From assembly GCA_902489575.1 (NCBI GenBank), contig CABUAQ010000009.1, positions 1 to 35,577 on the forward strand: a stretch of DNA of 35,577 nucleotides, written 5' to 3'. Below, piece by piece: positions 22,758 to 31,329 of this stretch; the stretch's first letter is position 1, and every line of letters begins with the position of its first letter. The notes under the pieces were generated by a model. The model did no database searches. It was not told the DNA's origin and was given only the letters and a program-made list of their open reading frames with translations. This DNA comes from an uncultured bacterium (lineage in GTDB: Bacteria > Cyanobacteriota > Vampirovibrionia > Gastranaerophilales > Gastranaerophilaceae). The translations under genes and the position numbers were made by a program.

Positions 22758-23597
22758 TTATTTTACATATGCAGGTTCAAGCAATTTTATTTCAAACTCA
22801 CTTCCTGCAGGTATAGAAAGATTTCCGCCTTTAGTTGTGATTGCGGTTATTGGTGATAGAATAGTACAAACTGTGCAGCCTGCTGCCCCGACTATTATAG
22901 GAAAAGGTGAAAGAATTATAAATATCGGGTTTGAAGATAGTTTGTTAGAGATTTTTTTAGTTTTATTATAGAAGTCTTCTCCTTTGTTAATCCTATTCGC
23001 AACTCCTTTCCAATATTGTCTTTTACCTTTTATGTTGTTAAAGAAGATTTTTTTGTAGTTTGCTTTAGTTACTTTTGCATCAGTTCTGAAAGTTTTACCG
23101 CCATAAGATATGCTTGTTATCTTTAGAATAACTAAGCCTCCGTTTCCTGTTATTTGCGGTCTGTGAGAATTTGTAATAACCCCTTTAAAAACTGTACCTG
23201 CAGGAATTGTTATATTTTTCTTGTAAACGGGTACTGTTGTCGTAAAACTCACTACAGTACCTTCTTTTGACCAATCGGAAATTAGTTGGTTAGATTTTAC
23301 TTTAAATTTTGTCCAAGAAGATATCTTTATTCCATCTTTAGGATTAACCGGAGTTATTGCCGAAATTACGGTTGTATTGTAATTTGGTAAACTTTTAGGA
23401 GGCGTTGGCGTAGATGAGGCAGGTGTGATGTTTGGCAAGTTTGGTAATACGGTATCTTCCAGTTTTGAAGAATTATATTTCTTTTTTATTTCTTGGTCGA
23501 TAGATGTATCAAGTTCTAATGACAAAACCGGTAATGCGTATACCAACATTACCAGAATTGTTATTACAAAGTTTTTTAACGTTAGTAATCTAATCAT
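22758..23597 (-). CDS. Exported protein of unknown function (paralogue of the 1491-2057 product)
   Basis: The 279 residues start with a signal peptide (ITILVMLVYALPVLS region), then a linker rich in Pro, Ser and Thr, then a beta-rich domain: EGTVVSFTTTVPVYKKNI, IPAGTVFKGVI, GGLVILKITSISYGG, and a C-terminal TTKGGNLSIPAGSEFEIKL. This order is shared with the 188-residue exported protein near the left end. The phrase 'I-P-A-G-T/S-x-F' twice suggests repeated structural units, as in proteins that bind or plug outer-membrane or pilus parts, but this is only a guess. Third gene of an operon after the GltD-type and DUF805-like genes (3-bp gap). Confidence 0.75.
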   Translation of the reverse strand: MIRLLTLKNFVITILVMLVYALPVLSLELDTSIDQEIKKKYNSSKLEDTVLPNLPNITPASSTPTPPKSLPNYNTTVISAITPVNPKDGIKISSWTKFKVKSNQLISDWSKEGTVVSFTTTVPVYKKNITIPAGTVFKGVITNSHRPQITGNGGLVILKITSISYGGKTFRTDAKVTKANYKKIFFNNIKGKRQYWKGVANRINKGEDFYNKTKKISNKLSSNPIFIILSPFPIIVGAAGCTVCTILSPITAITTKGGNLSIPAGSEFEIKLLEPAYVK

Positions 23598-23600
23598 TAT

Positions 23601-24038
23601 CTATTTTACAAGTTCACCTTTTGCAAAAAGTAAAACTAAAATTATAGCGATTGAAATTATCATATCAATAATTTTGAGAGGTGGAATAACTCTCATTGAC
23701 AAGCTTGCAAGCATAATAGCTATGGCATAAAATATTGCTTTATCTTTCTGTTTTATAATATCATAAATTCTTTTTGAATAATTGATAAATGTTATGTATC
23801 CCATTAATATTGAAGAAAGAGTTCCTATTATATAGAAAACATATTTTATATCTTCAAAGCCAAAGTTGATTCTGATAAGATAAATTATTCCAAAAATCGC
23901 AAAAGCTATAAGAATTTGAATTCCTATCGTTGTTATAAAAGCTTTTCGACCTATTGGTCCGTCAATTTTAAAAATATTTTTACCTGGTTTTATGCTGGCT
24001 GTTTGTTCGTTTTCAATAGTACAATTTACATTTTCCAT
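23601..24038 (-). CDS. DUF805-like membrane protein
   Basis: The 145 residues show the DUF805 pattern: a polar start, FKIDGPIGRKAFI (F-x-G-R-x-x-R/K-x-x-F/W), a membrane helix, then FINYSKRIYDIIKQKDKA (the R-R-L-H-D-like block) and two more helices. DUF805 proteins are small inner-membrane proteins of unknown role. A second copy of the same signature starts the 26792-28018 protein. It is the middle gene of the GltD-type operon. Confidence 0.7.
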   Translation of the reverse strand: MENVNCTIENEQTASIKPGKNIFKIDGPIGRKAFITTIGIQILIAFAIFGIIYLIRINFGFEDIKYVFYIIGTLSSILMGYITFINYSKRIYDIIKQKDKAIFYAIAIMLASLSMRVIPPLKIIDMIISIAIILVLLFAKGELVK

Positions 24039-24059
24039 ATGCTATCCTTTTAGCTTTTT

Positions 24060-25430
24060 TTATTGTAACAAATCATTGATTGCTTTAGCTGCTTTTTTAC
24101 CTGCACCCATTGCATTTATTGCGTTAGATGCCCCAACCGGAGCTACGTCTCCTCCGGCAAAGATAAACGGAAGATTAGTTGAACGCTTTTCAGGATCAAC
24201 TTCTATGTAGCCCTTAGAATCTGTTATAATTTCCAATCCTTCTGCTTCAGCTGATTTTTGAATAATAGGATTAGGACCTGTGCCAAGTGCTACAATTACT
24301 GTATCAACGTCTTCAGTCACATATTTGCCTGTACCAACAGGTCTTCTTCTGCCTGAAGCGTCCGGTTCGCCAAGCTCCATAATCTCAAATTTCATACCGT
24401 CAACGTAACCGTCTTTTTCAAGAATTTCTACAGGTGCGTGAAGAAATTTGAATTGAACACCTTCTTCTTTCGCATGTCTTATTTCTTCCAGACGGGCCGG
24501 TAATTCTTTTTCTGTTCTGCGGTATAAAATGGATACTTCTTCAAAACCTACACGAACGGCTGTACGTGCTGCATCCATTGCTACATTGCCGCCGCCGATT
24601 ACTGCAACTTTTTTCCCCACTTTTAGCGGAGTTACACTATCTTTTGTGCCGGCACCCATAAGGTTCACTCTGGTTAAAAATTCGTTTGCAGAAAATACTC
24701 CGTTAAGGTTTTCTCCGGCAATATTCATCATTTTAGGAAGTCCTGCACCTGAACATATAAAAATTGCATCAAAACCATCATCTTTTAATTGTTTTAATGT
24801 AATTGATTTTCCAACGATAACATTTGTATGAAATTCCACTCCCATAGCTTTAAGGTTAGTAATTTCTCTGTCAAGAATAGTTCTGGGAAGTCTGAACGGA
24901 GGAATTCCATAGCGAAGTACTCCGCCGAGTTTGTGAAGCGCTTCAAATACTACAACTTCATGACCGGCTTTTCTAAGATCAGCAGCCGCAGTAATCCCTG
25001 CACAACCTGAACCAACTATTGCAACTTTTTTACCTGAGGGTTTAATTTCAGGCATATCAGCTTCTGTGTTGTCCCCGACAAATCTTTCTAACGCTCCGAT
25101 TGCAACAGCCTCGCCTTTTATACCTAAAACGCAATTGCCTTCACATTGTCTTTCTTGGGGGCAAACCCTGCCGCACACTGATGGTAACATGCTTGTTTCA
25201 CGGATAATTTTCCCTGCTTCGTCTAATTTATCTTCCTTTAGGGCTTTGATAAACTGAGGTATTTGGATATTAACCGGACAACCTTGTACGCAGTGCGGAT
25301 TTTTGCAATTCAAACATCTTGAAGCTTCTAATTTTACCTGTTCAGGTGTTAAATTACTTTCAACAGCTTCAAAGTTTGAGCGTCTTTCGATTTTATCTTG
25401 TTCTTCTACTCTTTGTCTTTCCACAACCAT
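24060..25430 (-). CDS. gltD: GltD-type NADPH oxidoreductase (glutamate synthase small subunit / NfnB-like)
   Basis: The 456-residue flavoprotein has an N-terminal double Cys motif for 4Fe-4S clusters (CLNCKNPHCVQGCPV near residue 38, then CGRVCPQERQCEGNC), a first FAD-binding block (KVAIVGSGCAGITAAADLRKAG), the GGVLRYGIPPFRLP loop, and an NADPH-binding block (KVAVIGGGNVAMDAARTA). The end FAGGDVAPVGASNAINAMGAGKKAA is the second FAD block. Homologues are the small subunit of glutamate synthase, or NfnB when paired with NfnA. Neither a large subunit nor NfnA is adjacent, so the standalone ('homotetrameric') type is the best fit; the substrate remains open. It heads a three-gene operon. Confidence 0.9.
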   Translation of the reverse strand: MVVERQRVEEQDKIERRSNFEAVESNLTPEQVKLEASRCLNCKNPHCVQGCPVNIQIPQFIKALKEDKLDEAGKIIRETSMLPSVCGRVCPQERQCEGNCVLGIKGEAVAIGALERFVGDNTEADMPEIKPSGKKVAIVGSGCAGITAAADLRKAGHEVVVFEALHKLGGVLRYGIPPFRLPRTILDREITNLKAMGVEFHTNVIVGKSITLKQLKDDGFDAIFICSGAGLPKMMNIAGENLNGVFSANEFLTRVNLMGAGTKDSVTPLKVGKKVAVIGGGNVAMDAARTAVRVGFEEVSILYRRTEKELPARLEEIRHAKEEGVQFKFLHAPVEILEKDGYVDGMKFEIMELGEPDASGRRRPVGTGKYVTEDVDTVIVALGTGPNPIIQKSAEAEGLEIITDSKGYIEVDPEKRSTNLPFIFAGGDVAPVGASNAINAMGAGKKAAKAINDLLQ

Positions 25431-25580
25431 AATCCTATCCCTTCTTCTAAAATATAATAGATTACCTACATTTTAATAAAAAAGATTAAAATTTGCAAAT
25501 GCTTCCGGTCGGTTTGATTGTAAAAGTCAATGCCTCATGGTATTATTTATGTGAAAGGATTGGGCAGATAGGTAAGGGAT

Positions 25581-26780
25581 ATGTTTTTAGAAATTGTCGT
25601 TTTATTGTTGGTTGTAATTATTACGGGGCTTTTGGTCTGGATGATTGCTTCGAAATATTTTCAAAAAGAGATTTTTTTACTTAGAGAGGAAAATTTTCAA
25701 TTAAAAAGTCAGGCAGGACTGAACGAAAATATTATAAATGAAGTAAAAGTTGTGTTCGGTCAGATTGCCCGGGACTCTTTGAAAAACCAACAAGAAGCTT
25801 TGTTATCAGAACATTCCAGAGACTTAAAGAGTCGGATGGAAATATTTAAAGCTGAAGAAATTACTCCGGTTAATCGTTTGTTAAAAGAATTTAAAGAAAC
25901 TATAGATAATTATCAAAAATCCCATCAAAATGAATCACTCGAGATAAAAAATGCTATTGCGACTGCTGAAAAATATGCAAGAGCTTTAACTATGAACCAA
26001 AATTCTAAGGGAGAATTCGGGGAAGAATGGTTGGAACAAATTTTTAAATTCGCCAATTTAGAAGAAAATATTCATTATACGAAACAATTTACATCTGACG
26101 GTGTTAAACCTGATTTTGTGGTTAATTTGCCTAATGATAAAAGTATAATTATCGATTCAAAAGTTATATTGAAAAATTTTATAGAATACCAACAATCAGA
26201 TGACAATGAAATACTTAAAAAAGCTTTTATTAATGACTTAAATACGTGTATAACTAATCTTGCAAAGAAAAATTATGAAGAAATTGATGTCCTTTCACAA
26301 CCAGGTTTTATATTGATGTATATTCCTGTTGAAACTTGTGTAAATATGATTTATACAGATTTTGATTTTAGGAAAGTAATAGAACTTGCAAACTCCAGAA
26401 ACATTATTATTATCGGGACATCTTCGCTTCTTGTTACACTGAGATTGGTAAATCAATTGTGGGCATCCCAAACTCAGTATGATAATGTTCAAAATATTAT
26501 TACTGTAGGGGAAAACCTTTATAATAATATAGCCTCCCATGCTCAAAATTTGTTAAATATCCAGCAAACAATTGATAAGGCTGCTGTCTGTGTAAAAACG
26601 GAAATTAACAGATTTACCGCCCGCAAAAACGGTAGTATATTTAAAGAGGCAGAAAAATTACGTCAATTCGGAATTTCTTCAAAAGAAATTAAATCAGGAA
26701 AGAAAATTGTTGAAAACTCTATTCCTCCTGAGTTTCTGGAAGAAAATTCTGAAAATCTGACAGAAGAAGTTCAAGTATAG
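25581..26780 (+). CDS. rmuC: DNA recombination protein RmuC homologue
   Basis: The 399-residue protein has an N-terminal membrane helix (VVLLLVVIITGLLVWMIA), a coiled coil (about 35-125) and the RmuC nuclease-like core: SKGEFGEEWLEQIFKFANL, then VKPDFVVNLPNDKSIIIDSKV, as in PD-(D/E)xK folds (D..D-S-K). The C-terminal part (NIITVGENLYNNIASHAQNL) is also typical. RmuC limits inversions at short inverted repeats. Start ATG with AAGGGA upstream. Next gene follows 11 nt later, probably in one transcript. Confidence 0.9.
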   Translation: MFLEIVVLLLVVIITGLLVWMIASKYFQKEIFLLREENFQLKSQAGLNENIINEVKVVFGQIARDSLKNQQEALLSEHSRDLKSRMEIFKAEEITPVNRLLKEFKETIDNYQKSHQNESLEIKNAIATAEKYARALTMNQNSKGEFGEEWLEQIFKFANLEENIHYTKQFTSDGVKPDFVVNLPNDKSIIIDSKVILKNFIEYQQSDDNEILKKAFINDLNTCITNLAKKNYEEIDVLSQPGFILMYIPVETCVNMIYTDFDFRKVIELANSRNIIIIGTSSLLVTLRLVNQLWASQTQYDNVQNIITVGENLYNNIASHAQNLLNIQQTIDKAAVCVKTEINRFTARKNGSIFKEAEKLRQFGISSKEIKSGKKIVENSIPPEFLEENSENLTEEVQV

Positions 26781-26791
26781 GAGTTCATATT

Positions 26792-28018
26792 ATGAGTGAT
26801 TATTTTTACGAAAACAGAGGCTTTTTGGGAACTAAAGGCGTTATTGGCAGACGAGATTTTATTATTAACTTCTTGATTATCGAAATAATTGAAGCTATTT
26901 TTTATACTACTCCGATTTCTGTTTTAATACTTATAAAACCGGATTTTGCGTCTAACATTCTTGCCACCGGAGGAGTTCATGTAAATTGGTGGACTATTTG
27001 GCTATCAATTGTTGCTATTATTGAGGCAGTGCTTATTTTCCCGAGTTGTGTTAAAAGAGTTAGAGATATCCTTGGAGAAGAAGATAATAATCGAGTTTAT
27101 ACGATTTCTACAATATTGATTGTACTATGTTATATACTTGTACTTCCGGCAGCTGCATCCATTCCATTTTTACGTTTTATTGCTTTATTTATTCTGTTAA
27201 GTCTTGTATTTATGAAAGGTAAAATAACCGGTGAAAAACCCGCAAGTGAACTGATAAAATTTAACTGGGGTGCGTTTTTTGGTACCTGGTTATGGGGGAT
27301 TTTTAATAAAACTCCGGTTACATTATTTATGATCCCTCTATTTTTTACACTTGGGGCTTTCCCGTTTATGCTTATTTGCGGTTTAAAAGGGAATGAATGG
27401 GCTTATAAAAATAATAATGATAAATACGATAGTATTGAAAATTTCCACGTATTACAATATAAACAAGCTATTCTTTGGGGACTTCTGGCTCCAATTATAG
27501 TTTTTGCAACTTGGTTTTCTCTCGGTATATCTTCAGCGATGATTCTGTACAAACATGCAAAAGATCATCCTGAGATTGTAGAGAAACTAAATGATTGGTT
27601 CCAGGAATTACAACAGGCTAATGTGGAAACCACATTTAGTGAAATTGATTTAGATGGTGACATTTATAAGTTTTATATAAGACCGGAAGATATGGAAGAT
27701 GTCCCAAATGCTTATAAGGATTCCGTTTTTAGGTCTGCTGTGTACTATGCAGCGGATAAAAAGGGTATTTCAGTTAAACCATTTAAATTAACTGCAAACA
27801 GTGAGGAATATCAAAAACAGTTGAAATCTTTTGTAGAAGTGTCTAATAGAACTAAAATTTATAGTACGTTTAATAATGAAGTTTTAATAGAGTATTCACT
27901 GGATGCTGATAAATATGCAAACGAGATTGCAAAAGCTAAAGAAAGTGGTAGTTACAAAGATATTTATAGAATATTCAAGCTTGGATATAAATTTAATAAT
28001 TATCCTACTCTTCCGTAG
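26792..28018 (+). CDS. DUF805 / DUF2628-like membrane protein with soluble C-terminal domain
   Basis: The 408 residues appear to combine three parts. Residues 1-145 have the DUF805-like G-R-R-x-F start (GVIGRRDFII) with four helices and the C-V-K-R-V-R-D block. Residues about 148-245 (FNWGAFFGTWLWGIFNKT, GLKGNEWAYKNN) are DUF2628-like. The rest (about 265-408) is a polar, acidic soluble domain with no match I know. It follows rmuC by 11 nt behind AGGAG. Role unknown; probably an envelope-associated protein. The fusion of the two membrane parts is the odd feature. Confidence 0.7.
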   Translation: MSDYFYENRGFLGTKGVIGRRDFIINFLIIEIIEAIFYTTPISVLILIKPDFASNILATGGVHVNWWTIWLSIVAIIEAVLIFPSCVKRVRDILGEEDNNRVYTISTILIVLCYILVLPAAASIPFLRFIALFILLSLVFMKGKITGEKPASELIKFNWGAFFGTWLWGIFNKTPVTLFMIPLFFTLGAFPFMLICGLKGNEWAYKNNNDKYDSIENFHVLQYKQAILWGLLAPIIVFATWFSLGISSAMILYKHAKDHPEIVEKLNDWFQELQQANVETTFSEIDLDGDIYKFYIRPEDMEDVPNAYKDSVFRSAVYYAADKKGISVKPFKLTANSEEYQKQLKSFVEVSNRTKIYSTFNNEVLIEYSLDADKYANEIAKAKESGSYKDIYRIFKLGYKFNNYPTLP

Positions 28019-28038
28019 GCAAAGTTTTATCAAAACAT

Positions 28039-28065
28039 AAAAGCGGTTATTTAATGACCGCTTTT
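28039..28065 (+). terminator. Terminator of the rmuC unit overlapping the next gene's stop codon
   Basis: AAAAGCGGT (28039-28047) pairs with ACCGCTTTT (28057-28065), followed by TTG. The stop codon of the convergent minus-strand gene (28047-28049) lies at the base of the loop. Confidence 0.75.
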
Positions 28066-28511
28066 TTGTCGTTCAAATATTTTTCAAATATCCTGCAAGC
28101 ATCTGCCACATATTCTTCACAAGGGCGTGTTTTGTAGTATTGTTCATTCCTTTTTGATGGGATTGGAGAATCTGTTTCAATGTCAAGCCCTAAAAGTTCT
28201 CTACATATAATTGTTCCATTTTTCTTTTTAAATTCTGATGCAAGTTTTTGAACTAATGCATAATGAGCAGCTTTGGTTTCGTCATTGTTATTTTCAGTAT
28301 ATCCGCTTTCAAGTCCCGCAGCCATAAGCATGGCACTAACCGCCCCACAGACTTCCCGCATTCTGCCCATGCCGCCGCCAAAAGATGAGGCTAATTTTAA
28401 TGCTGTTTCTTTGTCAAACCCGTAATCTGGAGCAAGTGCTAAAAATACGGATTGAGCACAGTTATATCCCTGTTTAAAATATTCTCTTGCCAGTAATTCT
28501 TTATTTCCCAT
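28047..28511 (-). CDS. C_GCAxxG_C_C family protein
   Basis: The 154 residues show the family pattern: QGYNCAQSVFLALA, SFGGGMGRMREVCGAVSAMLMAAG, then CRELLGLD and TRPCEEYVADACRIFEKYL. The spaced cysteines (C-x(n)-G-C-A-x-x-G-x(n)-C-x(n)-C) suggest a redox or iron-sulfur role; members often accompany redox enzymes in anaerobes. No signal peptide. Last gene of the PPIase-aminopeptidase-methyltransferase operon, 4 bp after the preceding gene. Confidence 0.88.
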   Translation of the reverse strand: MGNKELLAREYFKQGYNCAQSVFLALAPDYGFDKETALKLASSFGGGMGRMREVCGAVSAMLMAAGLESGYTENNNDETKAAHYALVQKLASEFKKKNGTIICRELLGLDIETDSPIPSKRNEQYYKTRPCEEYVADACRIFEKYLNDKKAVIK

Positions 28512-28515
28512 TATT

Positions 28516-29265
28516 TTACTCCATGAATAGTTTATATGTAATTATTGAAACTGATGTTGCTAAATTCAGTGATTCTACTGTTCTTGCCATTTCAATTTTA
28601 ACAGTAGCCGTAGATATATCTATTAATTCTTTTGATAAACCGTTTGCTTCGCTTCCAAACATTATAAGTGCAGGAAATTTTATTTTGAATGTTTTTAGCA
28701 TATTTTCGGTATGCGGAAGTGTGGCGATTTTGGCGTAATGTTGAAATGTCTTATCAAGTTCATTAAAATTTTTGATTTGAATAATTGGTAGTTTCCAAAG
28801 ATTACCAACAGATGCGCGTACACATTTGGGGTTATATATATCAACGCTGTCTCCGTATAAAACAATTGCATCAACCCCAAAAGCTACTGCAGTTCTAATT
28901 ATTGTTCCCAAATTTCCAAGATCTTTAATATCTTCAAGAAGGATTACTTTTTGAGTATTTTTTAAAATGTTTTTATCATAAGTTTTTTGGTAGCCAACTG
29001 CAATGGCCTCAGGTGCAGATTCTGTTGTACAAAGTTTTTTTAGTACAGGTTCTGTTGTTTCAATTATCAAATCTTTAGCAAAATTATATTCATCAATGTG
29101 TTTTTTTTCAACAAAAATATGTTCAAGTTTAATGCCGGCCGCGAAGGCTTCTTTGATGGCTTTAAATCCTTCAAGTAAAAACTTTGAGGTTTGATTTCTG
29201 TATTTTTTTTGTTGAAGTTTTACGCTTTCTTTAACTAATTCGTTATTTACACTTGTAATTTCCAT
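28516..29265 (-). CDS. SpoU/TrmH-family RNA 2'-O-methyltransferase
   Basis: The 249 residues have an N-terminal RNA-binding substrate domain (about 1-90) and the SPOUT knot: motif 1 LEDIKDLGNLGTIIRTAVAFG, motif 2 IMFGSEANGLSKELI, motif 3 VESLNLATSVSIITYKLF. It methylates a ribose 2'-OH in rRNA or tRNA with S-adenosylmethionine; the target cannot be read from sequence. Its start overlaps the stop of the aminopeptidase gene by one base (TAATG), so they are coupled. Confidence 0.92.
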   Translation of the reverse strand: MEITSVNNELVKESVKLQQKKYRNQTSKFLLEGFKAIKEAFAAGIKLEHIFVEKKHIDEYNFAKDLIIETTEPVLKKLCTTESAPEAIAVGYQKTYDKNILKNTQKVILLEDIKDLGNLGTIIRTAVAFGVDAIVLYGDSVDIYNPKCVRASVGNLWKLPIIQIKNFNELDKTFQHYAKIATLPHTENMLKTFKIKFPALIMFGSEANGLSKELIDISTATVKIEMARTVESLNLATSVSIITYKLFME

Positions 29266-30842
29266 TATTTGACCTCAAACTCTTCTAGCCAATGCTTTTC
29301 TTGTTCTGTTAATATGTCAAAATCGATAAGTTTTTTTTCATAATTCATTTTAACAAATGAGTGGATATTGTCATCCTTATAATAGCAGGAATTTTCCAGT
29401 CTTATTCCAAATTCTCCTTGTTTATACAACCCGGGCTCAATTGAAAAACACATACCTTCAAGTAGTGGCGTTTTTGCTATCTCTGAGTTACTAAGACTTG
29501 GAGGATATTCGTGAACATTTATTCCTATTCCGTGTCCGAGTCCATGGTTAAAAACAAATCCTTCTAAATCTTGTGAATTGAAAAATTCTCTTACGCTATT
29601 GTCAATATCAAAACCATTAATCGGACGCTGTAAATTTTGTTTTGGATAATGGTAAGCGTTCAGAAAGGCTTTTAAAACATTAGTATAGATTTTTTTGTGA
29701 AGTTGTGATGGTTTTCCTTTTACAAAAACTCTTGTGATATCTGTTGCTAAGCCGCCTTCAAAGTATGCCCCGCAATCGATTAAAATAAGACTTCCTTCGG
29801 TAATTATTTCGTTTTTGGAAGATTTTGAATAGTGTGCAAGGGCGGAATTTTGATCTTTGGCAACAATAGAGTTGAAACTTAAACCCAGTGCCCCTTGGTT
29901 TTTAAATTCTTTTTCCAGTTGTTTTGCAATATCGTATTCGGATAGATTATTGTTATTTTCAATGTATTCTCGAATTGCCCAAACTGCGTTATCTGTTTTT
30001 TTAAATGCTTTTTTTAAATGTTCAAGTTCAGCACTTGTTTTTTGAGATTTCATTATTTTTATAGGGTTTTCAACCATTTCAACAGCTTTATCCCCTAAAA
30101 TATTGTAATCAAAGGCATTGATGGATGTTTTATCAACATAAACTTTTTTTTGTACATAATTTAGAAAATCTTTGATTTGTGAAATTTTTTCACCTGTAAA
30201 TAATACGGCTCTGTCATTGAATATAAGAGCTTTAGCTTTTACTTTTGCTGAAAAATTTTGTGAAAAATCCCGTAAATTGAAAAGGTATGAAACTTCATCT
30301 AAATCCGTAAAATAGATTGCAGTTTCCGGGTTTAAGTTATTTGTAATTTTGTTGATTTTTTCTTGAACACTGTATCCTGTTATGTTCTCATCAAGCGTTA
30401 TGATAGAGTTTTTTTCTTCTTTTTTTAAAATTTGATTATCTAACGGGTCCATATCTAAAAATGTCAAATTTCGTTCAGAAGCTAACTGTTCGACTTTTTT
30501 TTGGGAATTTTTTTTAGAAAATATTCCTAAAGTTTCATTTTTTGGTATTTTTTTTAAAAGTTCTTCCAGATATTTTTGACCGTTTTGGAGTTTTACAACA
30601 GTAATTTTTTCATGGTCGACTTCATTGTCTGCTTGGATGTGGTATCTCCCATCCACAAATAAAAAAATTGTTTCGGGTGTTACAAGAGCTTCTCCGGTCG
30701 AGCCGGAAAATTTTGTAAGTTTGTATCTAGAGTTTTCTTCCAGTGTATTATATTCAACTAAAAACTCATTGGTTGAATTAACTAAAAGATACTTTAAACC
30801 GTTGTCGGCCATGAAATTTTTAATTACTGTAATGTTATCCAT
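29265..30842 (-). CDS. M24B Xaa-Pro aminopeptidase (three-domain type)
   Basis: The 525 residues comprise two creatinase-like N-terminal domains (about 1-280) and a C-terminal M24 metallopeptidase domain. Metal ligands are visible in order: SLILIDCGAYFEGGLATDIT (two Asp), FNHGLGHGIGINVHEYPP (His and catalytic His), FSIEPGLY (Glu) and FGIRLENS (Glu). The enzyme removes an N-terminal residue next to proline; the two-domain N-terminus fits the APP1/XPNPEP1 type rather than short PepP. Cytoplasmic. Second gene of its operon, one base after the PPIase gene. Confidence 0.93.
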   Translation of the reverse strand: MDNITVIKNFMADNGLKYLLVNSTNEFLVEYNTLEENSRYKLTKFSGSTGEALVTPETIFLFVDGRYHIQADNEVDHEKITVVKLQNGQKYLEELLKKIPKNETLGIFSKKNSQKKVEQLASERNLTFLDMDPLDNQILKKEEKNSIITLDENITGYSVQEKINKITNNLNPETAIYFTDLDEVSYLFNLRDFSQNFSAKVKAKALIFNDRAVLFTGEKISQIKDFLNYVQKKVYVDKTSINAFDYNILGDKAVEMVENPIKIMKSQKTSAELEHLKKAFKKTDNAVWAIREYIENNNNLSEYDIAKQLEKEFKNQGALGLSFNSIVAKDQNSALAHYSKSSKNEIITEGSLILIDCGAYFEGGLATDITRVFVKGKPSQLHKKIYTNVLKAFLNAYHYPKQNLQRPINGFDIDNSVREFFNSQDLEGFVFNHGLGHGIGINVHEYPPSLSNSEIAKTPLLEGMCFSIEPGLYKQGEFGIRLENSCYYKDDNIHSFVKMNYEKKLIDFDILTEQEKHWLEEFEVK

Positions 30843-30843
30843 T

Positions 30844-31125
30844 TTAGTTTTTGCCTGTAACTTGAATTAAGTGCCACCCGAATTGAGTTTCAACAGGTTG
30901 AGAAAGTTGTCCTACTTCAAGTTCAAAAGCTGCATCTTCAAATGGTTTTACCATCATTCCTTTGCCAAAAAAGCCCAAATCACCCCCATTTTGTCCTGAT
31001 GGACAAAGTGATTTTTCTGCTGCAACTTGTGCAAAATCTTTACCGTTTGTGATTTCGGCGTATAAATCTTTGGCTTCTTGTTCTGTTCTAACAAGGATAT
31101 GGCTTGCTCTAACTTCAGTTGTCAT
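30844..31125 (-). CDS. Small cytoplasmic parvulin-type peptidyl-prolyl isomerase
   Basis: The 93 residues are a single parvulin domain: VRASHILVRTEQEAK, FAQVAAEKSLCPSGQNGGDL, GFFGKGMMVKPFEDAAFEL and TQFGWHLIQVTGKN, with the paired histidines (His9 and the FGWHLI His) of the active site. No signal peptide, so it is PpiC-like and cytoplasmic. It catalyses cis/trans isomerisation at X-Pro bonds, which fits the Xaa-Pro aminopeptidase encoded next in the same operon. AGGAG precedes the ATG; its promoter is noted separately. Confidence 0.93.
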   Translation of the reverse strand: MTTEVRASHILVRTEQEAKDLYAEITNGKDFAQVAAEKSLCPSGQNGGDLGFFGKGMMVKPFEDAAFELEVGQLSQPVETQFGWHLIQVTGKN

Positions 31126-31157
31126 AATTTTAGCTCCTATACTATATCTCAGGAGCG

Positions 31158-31186
31158 ATTATAAAATAAAAAGGTTTGTCTTGCAA
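31158..31186 (-). promoter_or_regulatory. Promoter of the PPIase operon, inside the upstream terminator hairpin
   Basis: On the minus strand TTGCAA (31186-31181), 17 nt, TATAAT (31163-31158). The -35 box lies in the loop of the hairpin at 31173-31205 and the -10 in its U tract. Confidence 0.6.
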
Positions 31187-31329
31187 TACTACCACAACAC
31201 AAACCGGAAGTTATAAAACATGAAAAACTTTTTAAAAGTAAAGCGTAAGTCCGAAGCGTTTTAAACCAAACCGCTAAAAGAAAAATCTTGTCGCAACCCC
31301 GAAAAAGTGCCTGGACGTTTCAGACTTAC
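31163..31329 (-). ncRNA. Candidate structured non-coding RNA, about 165 nt
   Basis: On the minus strand a perfect TATAAT (31338-31333) predicts a start near 31327-31329. The first 14 bases (GTAAGTCTGAAACG) pair with CGCTTCGGACTTAC (31258-31245) with 13 of 14 pairs, closing a domain of about 85 nt. A terminator follows: GGTTTGT/ACAAACC (31205-31173) and then TTTTTATTTT. There is no frame of note. I do not recognise 6S, SRP, RNase P, tmRNA or a known riboswitch in it. It could also be a long leader of the PPIase operon, but that operon has its own promoter inside this terminator. Confidence 0.5.

Noticed and set aside
31163..31329. Known riboswitch or 6S/SRP RNA upstream of the PPIase gene
   Set aside because: None of the conserved cores I can recall (SAM, TPP, cobalamin, FMN, GEMM, glnA, SRP GGAA region) is visible; left as an unclassified RNA candidate.
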